Of a stretch of DNA of 64,000 nucleotides, positions 1-8,738 are shown in pieces. Both the position numbers and the translations under genes were made by a program. Numbering within the stretch: the first letter of the stretch is position 1; each line of letters starts with the position of its first letter. This stretch comes from Phycisphaerae bacterium (GTDB taxonomy: Bacteria > Planctomycetota > Phycisphaerae > UBA1845): NCBI GenBank assembly GCA_029260015.1, contig JAJDEB010000033.1:62001-126000 (forward strand). Direction: 5' to 3'. The notes beneath the pieces were generated by a model, which did not search any database, was not told the origin of the DNA, and was given only the letters and a program-made list of their open reading frames with translations.

Positions 1-769
1 AACCTTGGCGGGCGGTCAGCGAATCCCAATCTTCCGTCAGTTCGTGACCATACAACGGCATGCCCGCTTCCAAACGAAGCGAATCGCGAGCACCCAAACC
101 AGCCGGTTTGATCACTGCATCGTCGCCATTTCCCATACCCATCAGAGCGGGCATCGCCAGTTTGACGATTCCGGCTGGCAGGATCAATTCGACGCCGTCT
201 TCACCGGTATATCCGCTGCGGAATATCGCGTATTTGAAAGTAAAGTACGAGCCGGTTTGAAAGTGGTAGCGCTTGAGATCACTCAGGTCGATGTTGAGTA
301 ATTTCTGAACCTGCGGGATCGCTTCCGGTCCTTGCAGCGCGATCATCGCCGTTTCCATCGTCCGATCGGTCATCTGCACATCTTTGCCAGCTGCATGCTT
401 ATTGAGCCAATCGGTGATTTTCTGACGGTTCGACGCATTGCAAACAACGAGGTATTGATCCTCGAATCGTGACACGATCACATCATCAAGGATGCCACCA
501 TCTTCGCGGCAGACATGCGTATAGCGGGACAGACCAACGGCCATATCGCCAACGTTGCGCGTGCAGACGTGTTGCAGTAGCGCCTCGGTATCGCTGCCCG
601 TCAAATACAACCGCCCCATGTGCGACACGTCGAACAGCGAACATTTCGTGCGGGTGTGATTGTGTTCGTCAATAATGCCACGGTACATCACCGGCATCGA
701 CCAGCCGGCAAAATCAACCATCCGGGCGCCGAGTTTCACATGATAGTTATGCAGCGGAGACTGATTCAC
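1..769 (-). CDS. gcvT: Glycine cleavage system T protein (aminomethyltransferase), C-terminus beyond left edge
   Basis: Tetrahydrofolate-dependent aminomethyltransferase of the glycine cleavage complex (cytoplasm), which takes the aminomethyl group from lipoylated GcvH. The minus-strand reading opens with NQSPLHNYHVKLGARMVDF and continues AGWSMPVMY and SLFDVSHMG, the typical N-terminal signature of GcvT. Further on, SGYTGEDGVEL and GARDSLRLEAGMPLYGHEL are the conserved folate-domain motifs. About 256 codons are visible; the family is usually 360-370 residues, so roughly 110 are off the window. The start is a GTG, because an in-frame TGA lies 24 codons upstream and no ATG lies between. A well-spaced promoter sits upstream. 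Confidence in the family is high; the exact start is less sure. Confidence 0.93.
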   Translation of the reverse strand, partial: MNQSPLHNYHVKLGARMVDFAGWSMPVMYRGIIDEHNHTRTKCSLFDVSHMGRLYLTGSDTEALLQHVCTRNVGDMAVGLSRYTHVCREDGGILDDVIVSRFEDQYLVVCNASNRQKITDWLNKHAAGKDVQMTDRTMETAMIALQGPEAIPQVQKLLNIDLSDLKRYHFQTGSYFTFKYAIFRSGYTGEDGVELILPAGIVKLAMPALMGMGNGDDAVIKPAGLGARDSLRLEAGMPLYGHELTEDWDSLTARQG

Positions 770-849
770 CTGATGGTTCCGTTCGGTTAAACCGTGCTCG
801 AATACCTGCTCCCAATGACGGCAACGTGCTCAATCAAAGGGACAGGTAG

Positions 850-878
850 ACTATGAGAAATCGCACGCTGAATGTCAA
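850..878 (-). promoter_or_regulatory. Sigma-70-type promoter for gcvT
   Basis: On the minus strand a perfect -35 box TTGACA (873-878) is separated by 17 bases from CATAGT (850-855, four of six matches to TATAAT). The expected leader before the GTG start of gcvT is about 75 nt. I looked for a glycine riboswitch in this leader and saw no convincing one. Confidence 0.6.
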
Positions 879-993
879 CCCGACCCGGAAGGGCCAGTGT
901 AGCCGGACTTCTCAATCTGCTGAATATGATTTACAGTAGATTCCGCTCAGTCACAATCTTGGCCACGCGGCTGTTTGAAAAGGAGAATCGATC

Positions 994-1476
994 ATGAAAT
1001 CATTAGCATTTGCAAATTGCCGGAGATCGCTAAGGTTGATAGCCGTAGGCGTGTTCGTGTGTGGATTGTCGGTTGCGCCGTGGGTGGTAGCCGATCAGCA
1101 AACCGCCCAAGAAGGCAAAGGAAAGAAAATGATGCGGGTGTTTTATCTCGAAATCGTAACCCCGGACGTTGATGCAATATGCGCCACATATGCAGCCACG
1201 CACGGTATCACGTTTGGTCAGCCCAATGCCGGGTTCGGCAATGCCAGGACGGCCGCGATGCCCGACGGCGGGATGGTCGGCGTGCGTGCGCCAATGCGTG
1301 AAACGGAGGTACCGGTCGTTCGACCTTATTGGCTGGTCAAGGATATCAATGCTGCCGTTGCCACTGCGGAGAATTCAGGCGGAAAGATTGCCCATCCTCC
1401 GATGGAAATCCCAGGGCACGGGACTTTCGCGATTTACATCCTCGGTGGCATCGAACACGGTCTGTGGCAGAAGTAA
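994..1476 (+). CDS. Exported VOC (glyoxalase/bleomycin-resistance fold) family protein
   Basis: A 160-residue protein. Residues 1-35 form a signal peptide with a basic start, a hydrophobic stretch ending VAPWVVADQQ and a likely cleavage after VVA. The rest is a small VOC domain: a first beta strand MRVFYLEIVTPDVDAICATY and a second half containing YWLVKDINAAVATAENSGG and HGTFAIYILGGIEHGLWQ, the usual pattern of this fold. Metal ligands cannot be assigned with confidence. The start is well supported by AAGGAGA eight bases before the ATG. Periplasmic location is unusual for the family, whose members mostly act in the cytoplasm. The substrate is unknown. The gene stands alone, divergent from gcvT and convergent with rnr. 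Confidence 0.82.
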   Translation: MKSLAFANCRRSLRLIAVGVFVCGLSVAPWVVADQQTAQEGKGKKMMRVFYLEIVTPDVDAICATYAATHGITFGQPNAGFGNARTAAMPDGGMVGVRAPMRETEVPVVRPYWLVKDINAAVATAENSGGKIAHPPMEIPGHGTFAIYILGGIEHGLWQK

Positions 1477-1538
1477 GACTCGGCGCAAATAACGATGCAC
1501 GTTATAGCGAGTGTCTCACAACCTCAGAAGGCTCCGCC

Positions 1539-3911
1539 CTAACCCCGCTTGCGGTTGGCCGATTTCTTCGATTGGGGCTTCTTTGATTTAAGTTTCTTCG
1601 ACTTTGGTTTTTTCGTTTTGGGTTTGGACTTGGGCTTCTTACCGGATTTCGATTTTTCGGTTTTGGTTTTTTTCTTGCCCGGTCGGTTGGATTTTTTCAA
1701 ACCTCGGCTGGAAGCACCTCGATGCGGTCGCTTGCCGCTGCCCTTGCGAACCCGTCCGCCGGCTTTTCTTTTGAATCCGACGAATTCCGATAGTGCGAGA
1801 TTCAACTGTCTGCCGGCAACATCGACGCGCGAGATCGTAACTTCCAGCGCCTGGCCAATCGAGATTCGTTTACCGCTACGCTGAGCATTGACGCACCCGC
1901 GATCGACATCGACCTCCCACCAGTCGTCTGCAAGTTCTTCAAACCGCAGCAATCCATCCACCAGGTACTCACTAAGCTGCACGTACAATCCGAAGTTGGT
2001 CACACCAGTGACAATTCCTTTAACCGAATCACCGGTTCGGCCTTCGAGGATGCGCAGAATTTTGACCAACCGCAGCTCGCGCTCGGCGGCTTCTGCCCGA
2101 CGTTCGTTGCGACTGCACAGCGCCCCAAGATCGCGCAACTCTGCATCGGATGGCATCGATTTAATGTCGGATTTGCTCTGCAACTTGCCTTTGATGTAGG
2201 CGTCGAGCAACCGATGGGCTGTCAAGTCCGGATAGCGCCGGATGGGCGATGTAAAGTGAACGTAGTGTTCGCCAGCAAGCGCATAGTGTCCCAGGATCTT
2301 CGGCGAATACTCAGCCGTCTGCATCGATTTGAGCAGTGCGAGATTCACGGCAAACGATTCAGGTTTGCCCTTCACGCTTTTGAGAATGCCCTGCAGCGCG
2401 AATCGATCCAAACTCGTTGGCGGTTTGATACCCAGCGCCCCAAGAAACTTTCCAAGCGACTTGGCCGTCGAGTCGGCAGGGTCGGGATGGATACGTCGCA
2501 AATGCGGCACGCCGATTTCCGCGAACAGTCGCCCGACGGCTTCGTTCGCTTCAATCATGAACATTTCGATGATGGTGTGGCTGAAACTTGTGTCAGTCGG
2601 GGTGACACCGGTGACGTTGTCCTTCTCATCGTAGACCAGATCAACTTCCGGCAGGTCCAGCACGAGCATGCCGTTTTTGATCCGGCGTTGTCGAATCGCT
2701 TTGGCCAGCGATTCCATATCACCTAGTAGCGCCAAGACTTTCTTGGGCAATCGACCGGTTTTGCCTTCGAGGGCGGCTGACGCTTGTTCATAGGTCAAAC
2801 GTTTAGCCGATCGAATCAACGTGCTGGCGAAGCGTTGGCCGACGACGTTTCCGCTTTTGTCGTAAGTGATAAACGCGCTCTTGGCGAAGCGCGGTTCGCG
2901 TTCCTGCAAACTGCACACGCCGTTGGACAGCACTTCCGGCAGCATGGGGATCACATGCCGGGGAAAGTAAACGCTGGTGGTGCGGGCTGACGCTTCCTGA
3001 TCGAGAATGCTTCCCGGTTGAACAAAGTGGCTGACGTCGGCGATGTGAACGCCCAACTCCATTTGACCCTTGGAAAGCGTTTTCAATGAAATGGCGTCGT
3101 CAAAATCGCGGGCATCGACCGGGTCGATCGTGATGATCGTTTCGTTGGAAAGGTCAACGCGCTTGCTGTCGCCATCGGGATTGTAACTTCGCGAAACATC
3201 GCCAGCCGCCTGCAACACTTCCGGTGGAAATCCTTCGGGCAGTTGATATTGCACCACCATGCTGAGCGTATCCACCTCGGGTAGACCGCGCTCGCCCAGC
3301 ACACGAACGATCACGCCGCGTGCCTCTTTGCCTGGTTCGGGATAGCGGGTGATCTCAACGACGACCTGATCGCCTTCCTTCGAAGACTTTGCCCCGGGGT
3401 CGTCCACGAAAACCGGCCCGTGAAAGGTGTTGCCGTCGGGTCGAACGAACCAGCGATTAAAATCGTGGAGCAGCTCGCCGACGAAATGATTCTGTGCACG
3501 GTTTAGTACTTCAACCACGCGACCTTCAAACAGCATTTTGTCGCCACGTTTGCCGCGCTTGACGATCTTCGCCTCGACCGTGTCACCGGTCAGGGCATTG
3601 CCCGTGTCGCCCGGCGGTACAAATAAATCACCGTGCGCATCGGGATTCTCCGGAATCACAAAACCAAACCCGCGCGGGTTTAATCGAAACGTCCCGACGA
3701 TCTTGCCGGATGGTTGGGGCAAGGTCACGACATTGTTGCTGCCCAACACCAACCGGCCAGTTTTCTTCAACCCTTTAACCGCGAAATGAAAGTCGCCGTA
3801 TTCGTTGTCAGAAATTCCCATGCTGCGAGCGAGCGCCCTGACTTTCTGTGGGCGATAGTCGCTGCTTTTGATAAATCGCAGTATTTGTTCGGCGACGTCT
3901 TCCGTGGACAT
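1539..3911 (-). CDS. rnr: Ribonuclease R (RNase II/R family 3'-5' exoribonuclease)
   Basis: Processive 3'-5' exoribonuclease that degrades structured RNA. The 790-residue chain has an N-terminal winged-helix-like region (about 1-65), two cold-shock/OB domains (about 70-230), the RNB catalytic domain, and an S1 domain near 640-720 (SVKGIVTGVTNFGLYVQL). The catalytic motif DPVDARDFDDAISL carries the acidic metal ligands. The last 65 or so residues are an extreme Lys/Ser/Pro tail (KSKPKTKKPKSKKLKSKK), longer than the basic tail of E. coli RNase R and probably RNA-binding. I chose the ATG at 3911 because GAAGGAT lies just before it; an in-frame upstream ATG at 4049 would add 46 residues with no family resemblance. 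Confidence 0.95.
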   Translation of the reverse strand: MSTEDVAEQILRFIKSSDYRPQKVRALARSMGISDNEYGDFHFAVKGLKKTGRLVLGSNNVVTLPQPSGKIVGTFRLNPRGFGFVIPENPDAHGDLFVPPGDTGNALTGDTVEAKIVKRGKRGDKMLFEGRVVEVLNRAQNHFVGELLHDFNRWFVRPDGNTFHGPVFVDDPGAKSSKEGDQVVVEITRYPEPGKEARGVIVRVLGERGLPEVDTLSMVVQYQLPEGFPPEVLQAAGDVSRSYNPDGDSKRVDLSNETIITIDPVDARDFDDAISLKTLSKGQMELGVHIADVSHFVQPGSILDQEASARTTSVYFPRHVIPMLPEVLSNGVCSLQEREPRFAKSAFITYDKSGNVVGQRFASTLIRSAKRLTYEQASAALEGKTGRLPKKVLALLGDMESLAKAIRQRRIKNGMLVLDLPEVDLVYDEKDNVTGVTPTDTSFSHTIIEMFMIEANEAVGRLFAEIGVPHLRRIHPDPADSTAKSLGKFLGALGIKPPTSLDRFALQGILKSVKGKPESFAVNLALLKSMQTAEYSPKILGHYALAGEHYVHFTSPIRRYPDLTAHRLLDAYIKGKLQSKSDIKSMPSDAELRDLGALCSRNERRAEAAERELRLVKILRILEGRTGDSVKGIVTGVTNFGLYVQLSEYLVDGLLRFEELADDWWEVDVDRGCVNAQRSGKRISIGQALEVTISRVDVAGRQLNLALSEFVGFKRKAGGRVRKGSGKRPHRGASSRGLKKSNRPGKKKTKTEKSKSGKKPKSKPKTKKPKSKKLKSKKPQSKKSANRKRG

Positions 3912-4389
3912 GCTGTTCGATCCTTCGAGGAGTGAATGATTATGTGGGCTCGATTGTAAGCGGCATCGGGTCGAATCGTAAAGGATGGACCATAATGTCA
4001 TCCGATACTGTAACGTATACGCGGGAATTGGAAGATAGGCGACGGCCAACGTTGCCCCTCGTCAACATCGCGTTGCGTCAACTCGACAATTCGCACCAAA
4101 AGTCCCAGCGTGTCGAGCGTCAGTGAACCCGACGCGCAATCATCGCCTGTAGACCGTTCAAAGTCACCGCCGATACCTTCATTGTTCTGATAAATCAGCC
4201 GCTACGCCCCCGCGAGCATCGCCGATTATCACAACGTTCAGCCAGATCATCGTGATCAATCTAAACGAACGGTTGGAGGACTGTTCACGTTCGCAATACG
4301 CCAGCGGACAATATACGGATTCGGGCAGGAGGCCCAGGTTCATCGGACCTCCGTCTATGCCCGCAGCGCCGTTGTTGGAGTCCGCCCCC
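3912..4389. other. Intergenic stretch, no gene seen
   Basis: About 480 bases between the divergent rnr and cobalamin-domain genes. No ORF with protein-like composition, no RNA gene and no repeat was recognised. It presumably holds the two divergent promoters, but I could not place them with confidence. Confidence 0.5.
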
Positions 4390-5124
4390 ATGCATCAACC
4401 GTCAACCGTCGATCGTTTCTTTGAACCGTTGCTCGCCGGCGACCGAAAAGCCTGTCGCCAATTCATCAACGAACAGCTCGAACAGACCAACAACAACGTC
4501 ATTGATCTCTATCACAACCTGCTTTGGCCAACCATGCAGCGCCTCGACGAGTGCTTTCGTCAAAACCGCATCAGCGTCGCGACCGAGCACATGGCCACCC
4601 GGATCAGCCGCTCCATCGCCGACCAGCTTCAGCAATCCCTGACGCAAATGCCATCGAACGGCAAGACCATCATGATCGCCTGCGCCAACGATGAACCCGA
4701 AGAACTCGGCGCACAGATGTGCAGCGATCTCTTCGAAGCACGCGGCTGGTGCGTGTACTTTCTAGGCGGCGGCGTGCCCATGGACGAAATCTCGCAACTA
4801 ATCGGCCAACTGCGTCCCGACATTCTGCTCATCTTCGGCACCAAACCATCGGGCGTGGCTCAGGTCCGAACGATGATCGATCACATCCGCTCGATCTCCA
4901 GCAACCCAACCATGAACATCATGATGTCGGGCGGGGTCTTCAACCGCGCCGAGGACCTGTGGAAAGAAGTGTTAGCCGACCTCTACGCACCGACGGCACA
5001 AGAAGCCATCGCAATGGCCGAAGCAGCAGAACCGCGCAAGCCGGAAATCCGATTGGCAGGCGTACCCAAAAAACGTCGCCGTCGCCGCCGTCCACCGCTC
5101 GTAGTAGAAACGGCTAACGCATAA
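4390..5124 (+). CDS. Stand-alone B12-binding-fold protein lacking the usual cobalamin ligands
   Basis: A 244-residue protein with a helical cap domain (about 1-85) followed by a Rossmann-like B12-binding domain (about 92-215), the sensor arrangement of CarH/LitR-type regulators, but without their MerR helix-turn-helix. In the family the cap has Wx9EH and the Rossmann domain has (D/E)xHxxG, whose His is the lower cobalt ligand. Here the cap reads F56-x9-E66-H67 and the second motif reads E102-P-E104-E-L-G107, so the Trp is Phe and the His is Glu. The end is strongly basic (KKRRRRRRPP), which suggests nucleic-acid or membrane contact. The start was set at 4390 because TTGGAG lies nine bases upstream; an earlier ATG at 4357 is possible. 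The function is unknown; inference is a scaffold or altered-ligand sensor. Confidence 0.8.
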   Translation: MHQPSTVDRFFEPLLAGDRKACRQFINEQLEQTNNNVIDLYHNLLWPTMQRLDECFRQNRISVATEHMATRISRSIADQLQQSLTQMPSNGKTIMIACANDEPEELGAQMCSDLFEARGWCVYFLGGGVPMDEISQLIGQLRPDILLIFGTKPSGVAQVRTMIDHIRSISSNPTMNIMMSGGVFNRAEDLWKEVLADLYAPTAQEAIAMAEAAEPRKPEIRLAGVPKKRRRRRRPPLVVETANA

Positions 5125-5145
5125 TCGCAAAGCCTATTGATCGCT

Positions 5146-5218
5146 GTACCACTGCTCTGTGAGCAGTGCAGAACTTCAAGTGGCGCTCGCGCGAACACTG
5201 CTCACAGAGCAGTGGCAC
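5146..5218. repeat. Double-hairpin inverted repeat (REPIN-like, CACTGCTC class)
   Basis: Two 19-base hairpins face each other: CACTGCTC-TGT-GAGCAGTG at 5150-5168 and CACTGCTC-ACA-GAGCAGTG at 5196-5214. Including flanks, the 23-base arms 5146-5168 and 5196-5218 are reverse complements with one mismatch, around a 27-base spacer. The element lies between two convergent genes and may also act as a bidirectional terminator. A related copy is at 61773-61841. Confidence 0.85.
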
Positions 5219-5251
5219 GGATTTAGTCTTACTCGTTTGATCCGGACCGAA

Positions 5252-5824
5252 TCACATCTCGAGGAAGTTGCTAATGAGATGATGGCCTTCGGTGGTCAGG
5301 AAGCTTTCGGGATGAAACTGCACACCAATCACGGGCATGGAATCGTGGCGGATGCCCATGAGTTCCTTGCGGTCTGCCGTCCATGCCGTGGCGTGGAATC
5401 CTTCGGGGATGGTATCTTCTTCGACAATCAGCGAGTGGTAACGGGTGGCTGTGAACGGATTGGATAGCCCGCTGAAGATGCCTCTGCCGTCGTGTTTGAT
5501 CTCGCTGGTCTTACCGTGCATGAGGCGCTGAGCGCGAATGACCTTACCGCCAAACGCCTGGGCCATGCACTGATGACCGAGGCAAACGCCGAGTACCGGA
5601 ATCTTGCCCGCAAGATGCTTGATGATCTCCATGCTCATACCGGCTTCGTTGGGCGTGCAGGGTCCGGGCGAGATGATGACGTGCGAGGGTTTCAGCGCAT
5701 CGATTTCATCGAGGGTGATCGCGTCGTTGCGACGGACGTCGATCTTGTGCCCCTTCTGCAATTCACCGATCCGCTGCACGAGGTTGTACGTGAACGAATC
5801 ATAGTTGTCGATGATTAACACCAT
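5252..5824 (-). CDS. trpG: Anthranilate/aminodeoxychorismate synthase glutamine amidotransferase component
   Basis: A class I glutamine amidotransferase that supplies ammonia from glutamine to anthranilate synthase (tryptophan) and/or aminodeoxychorismate synthase (folate). The 190-residue length is typical. Visible motifs are [12 protein letters not shown] at the start, the oxyanion strand [11 protein letters not shown], the nucleophile elbow GVCLGHQ with the catalytic Cys, and GVQFHPES with the catalytic His and Glu. The partner subunit (trpE or pabB) is not adjacent, so trpG and pabA roles cannot be separated from the sequence. It is followed downstream by the REPIN-like repeat and convergent with the cobalamin-domain gene. 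Confidence 0.93.
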   Translation of the reverse strand: MVLIIDNYDSFTYNLVQRIGELQKGHKIDVRRNDAITLDEIDALKPSHVIISPGPCTPNEAGMSMEIIKHLAGKIPVLGVCLGHQCMAQAFGGKVIRAQRLMHGKTSEIKHDGRGIFSGLSNPFTATRYHSLIVEEDTIPEGFHATAWTADRKELMGIRHDSMPVIGVQFHPESFLTTEGHHLISNFLEM

Positions 5825-5888
5825 GGTTCAGTAGTGTAGGGATCGCAGCGCCGATGGCAATCGGGTCGACCGCCCCTCGTTACCTCAT

Positions 5889-6443
5889 CTAAGGGGCGAC
5901 GGTTGAGTCACCGGTAATCGGATCGATTGAAATAGTGAGTGATCTACTGCCGAACGTGACTTGCACCGTCGCCGCGGTCGATTGGTCAAGTTCGCCGAGC
6001 GAGCCAAATACCAGGCACTCATCGCCATCCAGCGACACCGAGTCGATGCTGACCCCGGTCAACTCGGCTGCCCGCCCGCTGCCGAACGTCGTCGTGAACG
6101 GTTGGCCTTCCACCGGATGGGTCACGATCGCAACCGACGAACATTGAAACGGTGGCGAACCGCTGCGCTGCACCATCGAATAACTGTTTGCCGACGTATC
6201 GAATTTAAGGCCGAGCGGGTTGTCGCTGTGGCTGATCGAATACATTTGGGCGTACTGAATGTCGGCAACGATGAGCTTAGCGGCCGAAGAAACGCGAGCG
6301 GCATCTGTCGATTTGAGCATCGGAATCGCCAGCATCGCCACAATGCCGAGGATCACCACAACGGTCAACATCTCCACAACGGTAAACGCAGTCCTGCGAG
6401 TACGCTGACACGGGCAATGAGTACGCGATGTCAATTGCATCAT
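5889..6443 (-). CDS. Prepilin-type N-terminal methylation domain protein (GspH-like pseudopilin)
   Basis: A 184-residue pseudopilin. The N-terminus has a short basic leader (CQRTRRT) followed by AFTVVEMLTVVVILGIVAML, the class III signal: cleavage before the Phe, Glu at +5 and a long hydrophobic helix. The residue before the cleavage site is Ala rather than the usual Gly. The rest resembles the GspH/FimT type, with a helix rich in small residues (RVSSAAKLIVADIQYAQMYS) and a beta-rich C-terminal half. It is likely processed by prepilin peptidase and used in a type II secretion or type IV pilus-like machine. Two further prepilin-like genes lie about 1.1 kb away on the other strand. Confidence 0.85.
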   Translation of the reverse strand: MMQLTSRTHCPCQRTRRTAFTVVEMLTVVVILGIVAMLAIPMLKSTDAARVSSAAKLIVADIQYAQMYSISHSDNPLGLKFDTSANSYSMVQRSGSPPFQCSSVAIVTHPVEGQPFTTTFGSGRAAELTGVSIDSVSLDGDECLVFGSLGELDQSTAATVQVTFGSRSLTISIDPITGDSTVAP

Positions 6444-6666
6444 CTATAGACTCTTCGTATTCCCAACGACGGCATTAAACGCATGGAGACTCTTTATTGA
6501 TCGGCAGGTTGAAACCCATTCAACGCGTATGGGCTTACGTCTTATAAAAAAAGCGTTCTGCCCTCGGGAAAACGTGACACGACTTGAACTCCGCTCGGGA
6601 GGAAATAAGGATTGGCATCCGGCGTTCTAGCGGTTGTTGTCCATTGACCCATTTTCAGAGTCGCCG

Positions 6667-7245
6667 CTACTCATCAGCTGCAACTGGGCAACTGAGGCTC
6701 TTGTCATACATCCCAGACCGATCGAAGCAGCAGGCGCGCCGCTTCCCTTTGGCAAGCATGTCGCAGGCTTTGGTGATCCGCAATGTGCGGGTCTCGGCGC
6801 GCTTGCCAGAGATAATCCATTGGATCCAATCTCTGCGTGCGACGGGCGTTATATCCGACCACACCGCTTTGGCCTTTGGAGCGGCTGTGAGAGCCTTCCG
6901 CAGATCCGCGGGTACCTTTGGTTCCGGTTCCTCGGCCATCGGTGCGATCGCTACCGATACACTCTCACCCGCCACCGCGCCCGCGCCTTCACGAAGTTTC
7001 CGGTCCACCTTGAGCCAGTGACCTCCTTGACCGTCCGGCTCAAGCGTGGCCTGAAAGCCGAATTCATTAAACGTGCCTTCAACTGACACCATGCCACGCG
7101 AAGGAAGTTTCGCACTGGCTTTCTTGGGTAGCTTCAGAAATGTCCAAGTGACGCCCCTCGCACCGTTGGTCGCCTTCGGCCGAAACAGTTTTGCTTTGAA
7201 TTGAATCACCTTCGGATCGGTGCATTTCTTGGTAGCTTTCGTCAT
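6667..7245 (-). CDS. DUF1905 / YdeI-OmpD-associated (OmdA) family protein
   Basis: A 192-residue protein. The N-terminal part (about 10-100) matches the DUF1905 beta fold: FKAKLFRPKATNG, then WTFLKLPKKASAKLPSRG, then GTFNEFGFQATLEPDGQGG. The C-terminal part (about 110-175) is the OmdA/YdeI type, with VPADLRKALTAAPKAKAVW and ITPVARRDWIQWIISGKRAET followed by RRI-like basic residues. Proteins of this architecture are widespread; their biochemical role is not established. The final 20 residues contain three Cys. It stands alone with no obvious operon partners. Confidence 0.85.
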   Translation of the reverse strand: MTKATKKCTDPKVIQFKAKLFRPKATNGARGVTWTFLKLPKKASAKLPSRGMVSVEGTFNEFGFQATLEPDGQGGHWLKVDRKLREGAGAVAGESVSVAIAPMAEEPEPKVPADLRKALTAAPKAKAVWSDITPVARRDWIQWIISGKRAETRTLRITKACDMLAKGKRRACCFDRSGMYDKSLSCPVAADE

Positions 7246-7586
7246 GGGCTCACATCACTTACTCGTCGATCTCAAAAAACCGGCAATCCAATCAAGAAGG
7301 GCTTCATCCCGAGCGGCTCCACTCGACTGCAGACGCGGCGGCCGTAACGTTGCGTTCATTCATAGAATACAAGTCGATGCTTGGTGATTGTCAAGGGCAC
7401 TTGGCGAGAAGCCTGATACATCAGCCAAGACACCAAGAGGGTCGCGTAGATCAAACGCCGCATCAACCCTATTCATAGAGCTGTTATTGAACTTTTGCCG
7501 TTGTTTCTTTGCGGCAGCGATTGAAGCAACGACCGTTATTTTCCGATCAATCTGATGGAAGTCCATGTTTGGGGAGGATCGGATCA
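7246..7586. other. Intergenic stretch, nothing recognised
   Basis: About 340 bases between the DUF1905 gene and the prepilin pair. No gene, RNA or repeat was seen apart from the strong ribosome binding site GGGGAGGA at 7571-7578 that serves the next gene. Confidence 0.5.
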
Positions 7587-8105
7587 GTGTTGTTTCGTCC
7601 GAAAAAAAGGCTTGCTCTTACGCTCTATGAAGCGATGCTTGCAGCGATGATCCTCGCGGTCGTCGCAGTGGCGGCATCACAGGCCATCGTTGCCGGTCAG
7701 ATGCAAACCTACGACGCGATGCATCGACAGCGCGCCTTGACGCTCGCCGATTCGCTCGTCGACGAAATTCTCCGCTTGCCTTACGACGACCCCAACGGCG
7801 CTTCGACGCCTGGGCCCGAATCCGGTGAATCAACCCGCAGCGCTTTTGACAACATCGACGACTACCACGGATTCAGCGAAGCCGGCAGCCTTACCGATGC
7901 GGCTGGCACGCTTACGGATGCAACCGGTGCGGCTTACAGCGACCCGTATCAATTCTTCACGCAGTCGGTCACCGTCGCGGCGAGTACGCAGAATGTTTCA
8001 GCGCTGGGCGGAGATATCACCGGCATGCTTGTCACCGTCACCGTTTCAGACGACAGCGGACAGCAGTGGAGCCTTGAATCATTTGTCCCCCAGCCGCCTG
8101 CATAA
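7587..8105 (+). CDS. Prepilin-like protein, PilV/GspI type
   Basis: A 172-residue protein starting at a GTG at 7587, chosen because GGGGAGGA sits eight bases upstream; the in-frame extension further upstream has no family resemblance. A basic leader (FRPKKRLA) is followed by LTLYEAMLAAMILAVVAVAA, a pilin-like helix with Glu at +5. Ala, not Gly, precedes the cleavage site and Leu, not Phe, is at +1, so processing is likely but not certain. The middle, rich in Thr, Ala, Gly and Asp, ends with a beta-rich part (VTVTVSDDSGQQWSLESF). A second prepilin gene begins 22 bases downstream, so the two are probably co-transcribed as minor pseudopilins. Confidence 0.78.
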   Translation: MLFRPKKRLALTLYEAMLAAMILAVVAVAASQAIVAGQMQTYDAMHRQRALTLADSLVDEILRLPYDDPNGASTPGPESGESTRSAFDNIDDYHGFSEAGSLTDAAGTLTDATGAAYSDPYQFFTQSVTVAASTQNVSALGGDITGMLVTVTVSDDSGQQWSLESFVPQPPA

Positions 8106-8127
8106 ACATCACGATCGGAATCACGAC

Positions 8128-8715
8128 TTGACCAGACCTTTCAAATCCAAACCGATCAAATTCAAACCTGCATTTACGTTGGTTGAGTTGCTGCTTGCGA
8201 TGGCGATCATGGCGATCATCGGCGTCGCGGCGCTGACCATTCTTGGCGCAACGACCTATGGCACGTCGGACGATCAGCTTCGACGCGAACTGCTCGTCAA
8301 CATAGAAGTCATCAAAAAGCGGATCAATGGCACGATTCATTCGGCCAAAGAATTGATCATGCCCCATTCCGGGCAAACCACTTCCACCGATTATTTCATC
8401 GTCTGGGCCAACGACACCAACAACGACGACACCAAAGACAATAGCGAAATCGTCCTCGTCGAACGCAACACCACCGACAACGAGTTGCTGGCCTATCAGG
8501 ACACGTCGGCGGCGGGTACGTTTTCAGACGCTGCGACCTTCAGAACGACGGCGCTCGCCTCGTATCCTTCCACACGATGGGCATCAGGCTTTTCCGCATT
8601 ATCCTGCACAGCCACCTTCGGGACTGGAAACTTCCCGCTGTTTACGTACAAGTTCACCGTCACGCGTGGCACGACGAACGAATCGTACACCGGGTCGGCA
8701 TCGACTCGGCAGTAG
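8128..8715 (+). CDS. Prepilin-type N-terminal methylation domain protein
   Basis: A 195-residue pseudopilin with the clearest class III signal in the window: basic leader RPFKSKPIKFKPA, then FTLVELLLAMAIMAIIGVAA with Glu at +5. No ATG is available in a sensible place, so the start is taken as TTG at 8128, with CGGAA seven bases before it. The remainder is beta-rich with many Asn/Asp/Thr (ANDTNNDDTKDNSEIVLVE), resembling GspJ/PilW-like minor pseudopilins. It follows the PilV-like gene by 22 bases. Convergent with accC. Confidence 0.82.
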   Translation: MTRPFKSKPIKFKPAFTLVELLLAMAIMAIIGVAALTILGATTYGTSDDQLRRELLVNIEVIKKRINGTIHSAKELIMPHSGQTTSTDYFIVWANDTNNDDTKDNSEIVLVERNTTDNELLAYQDTSAAGTFSDAATFRTTALASYPSTRWASGFSALSCTATFGTGNFPLFTYKFTVTRGTTNESYTGSASTRQ

Positions 8716-8738
8716 ATTATGCTTGTTTGGTGTCGCAG

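Noticed and set aside
770..849. Possible glycine riboswitch before gcvT
   Set aside because: The leader is only about 75 nt and lacks the paired conserved cores of the aptamer.
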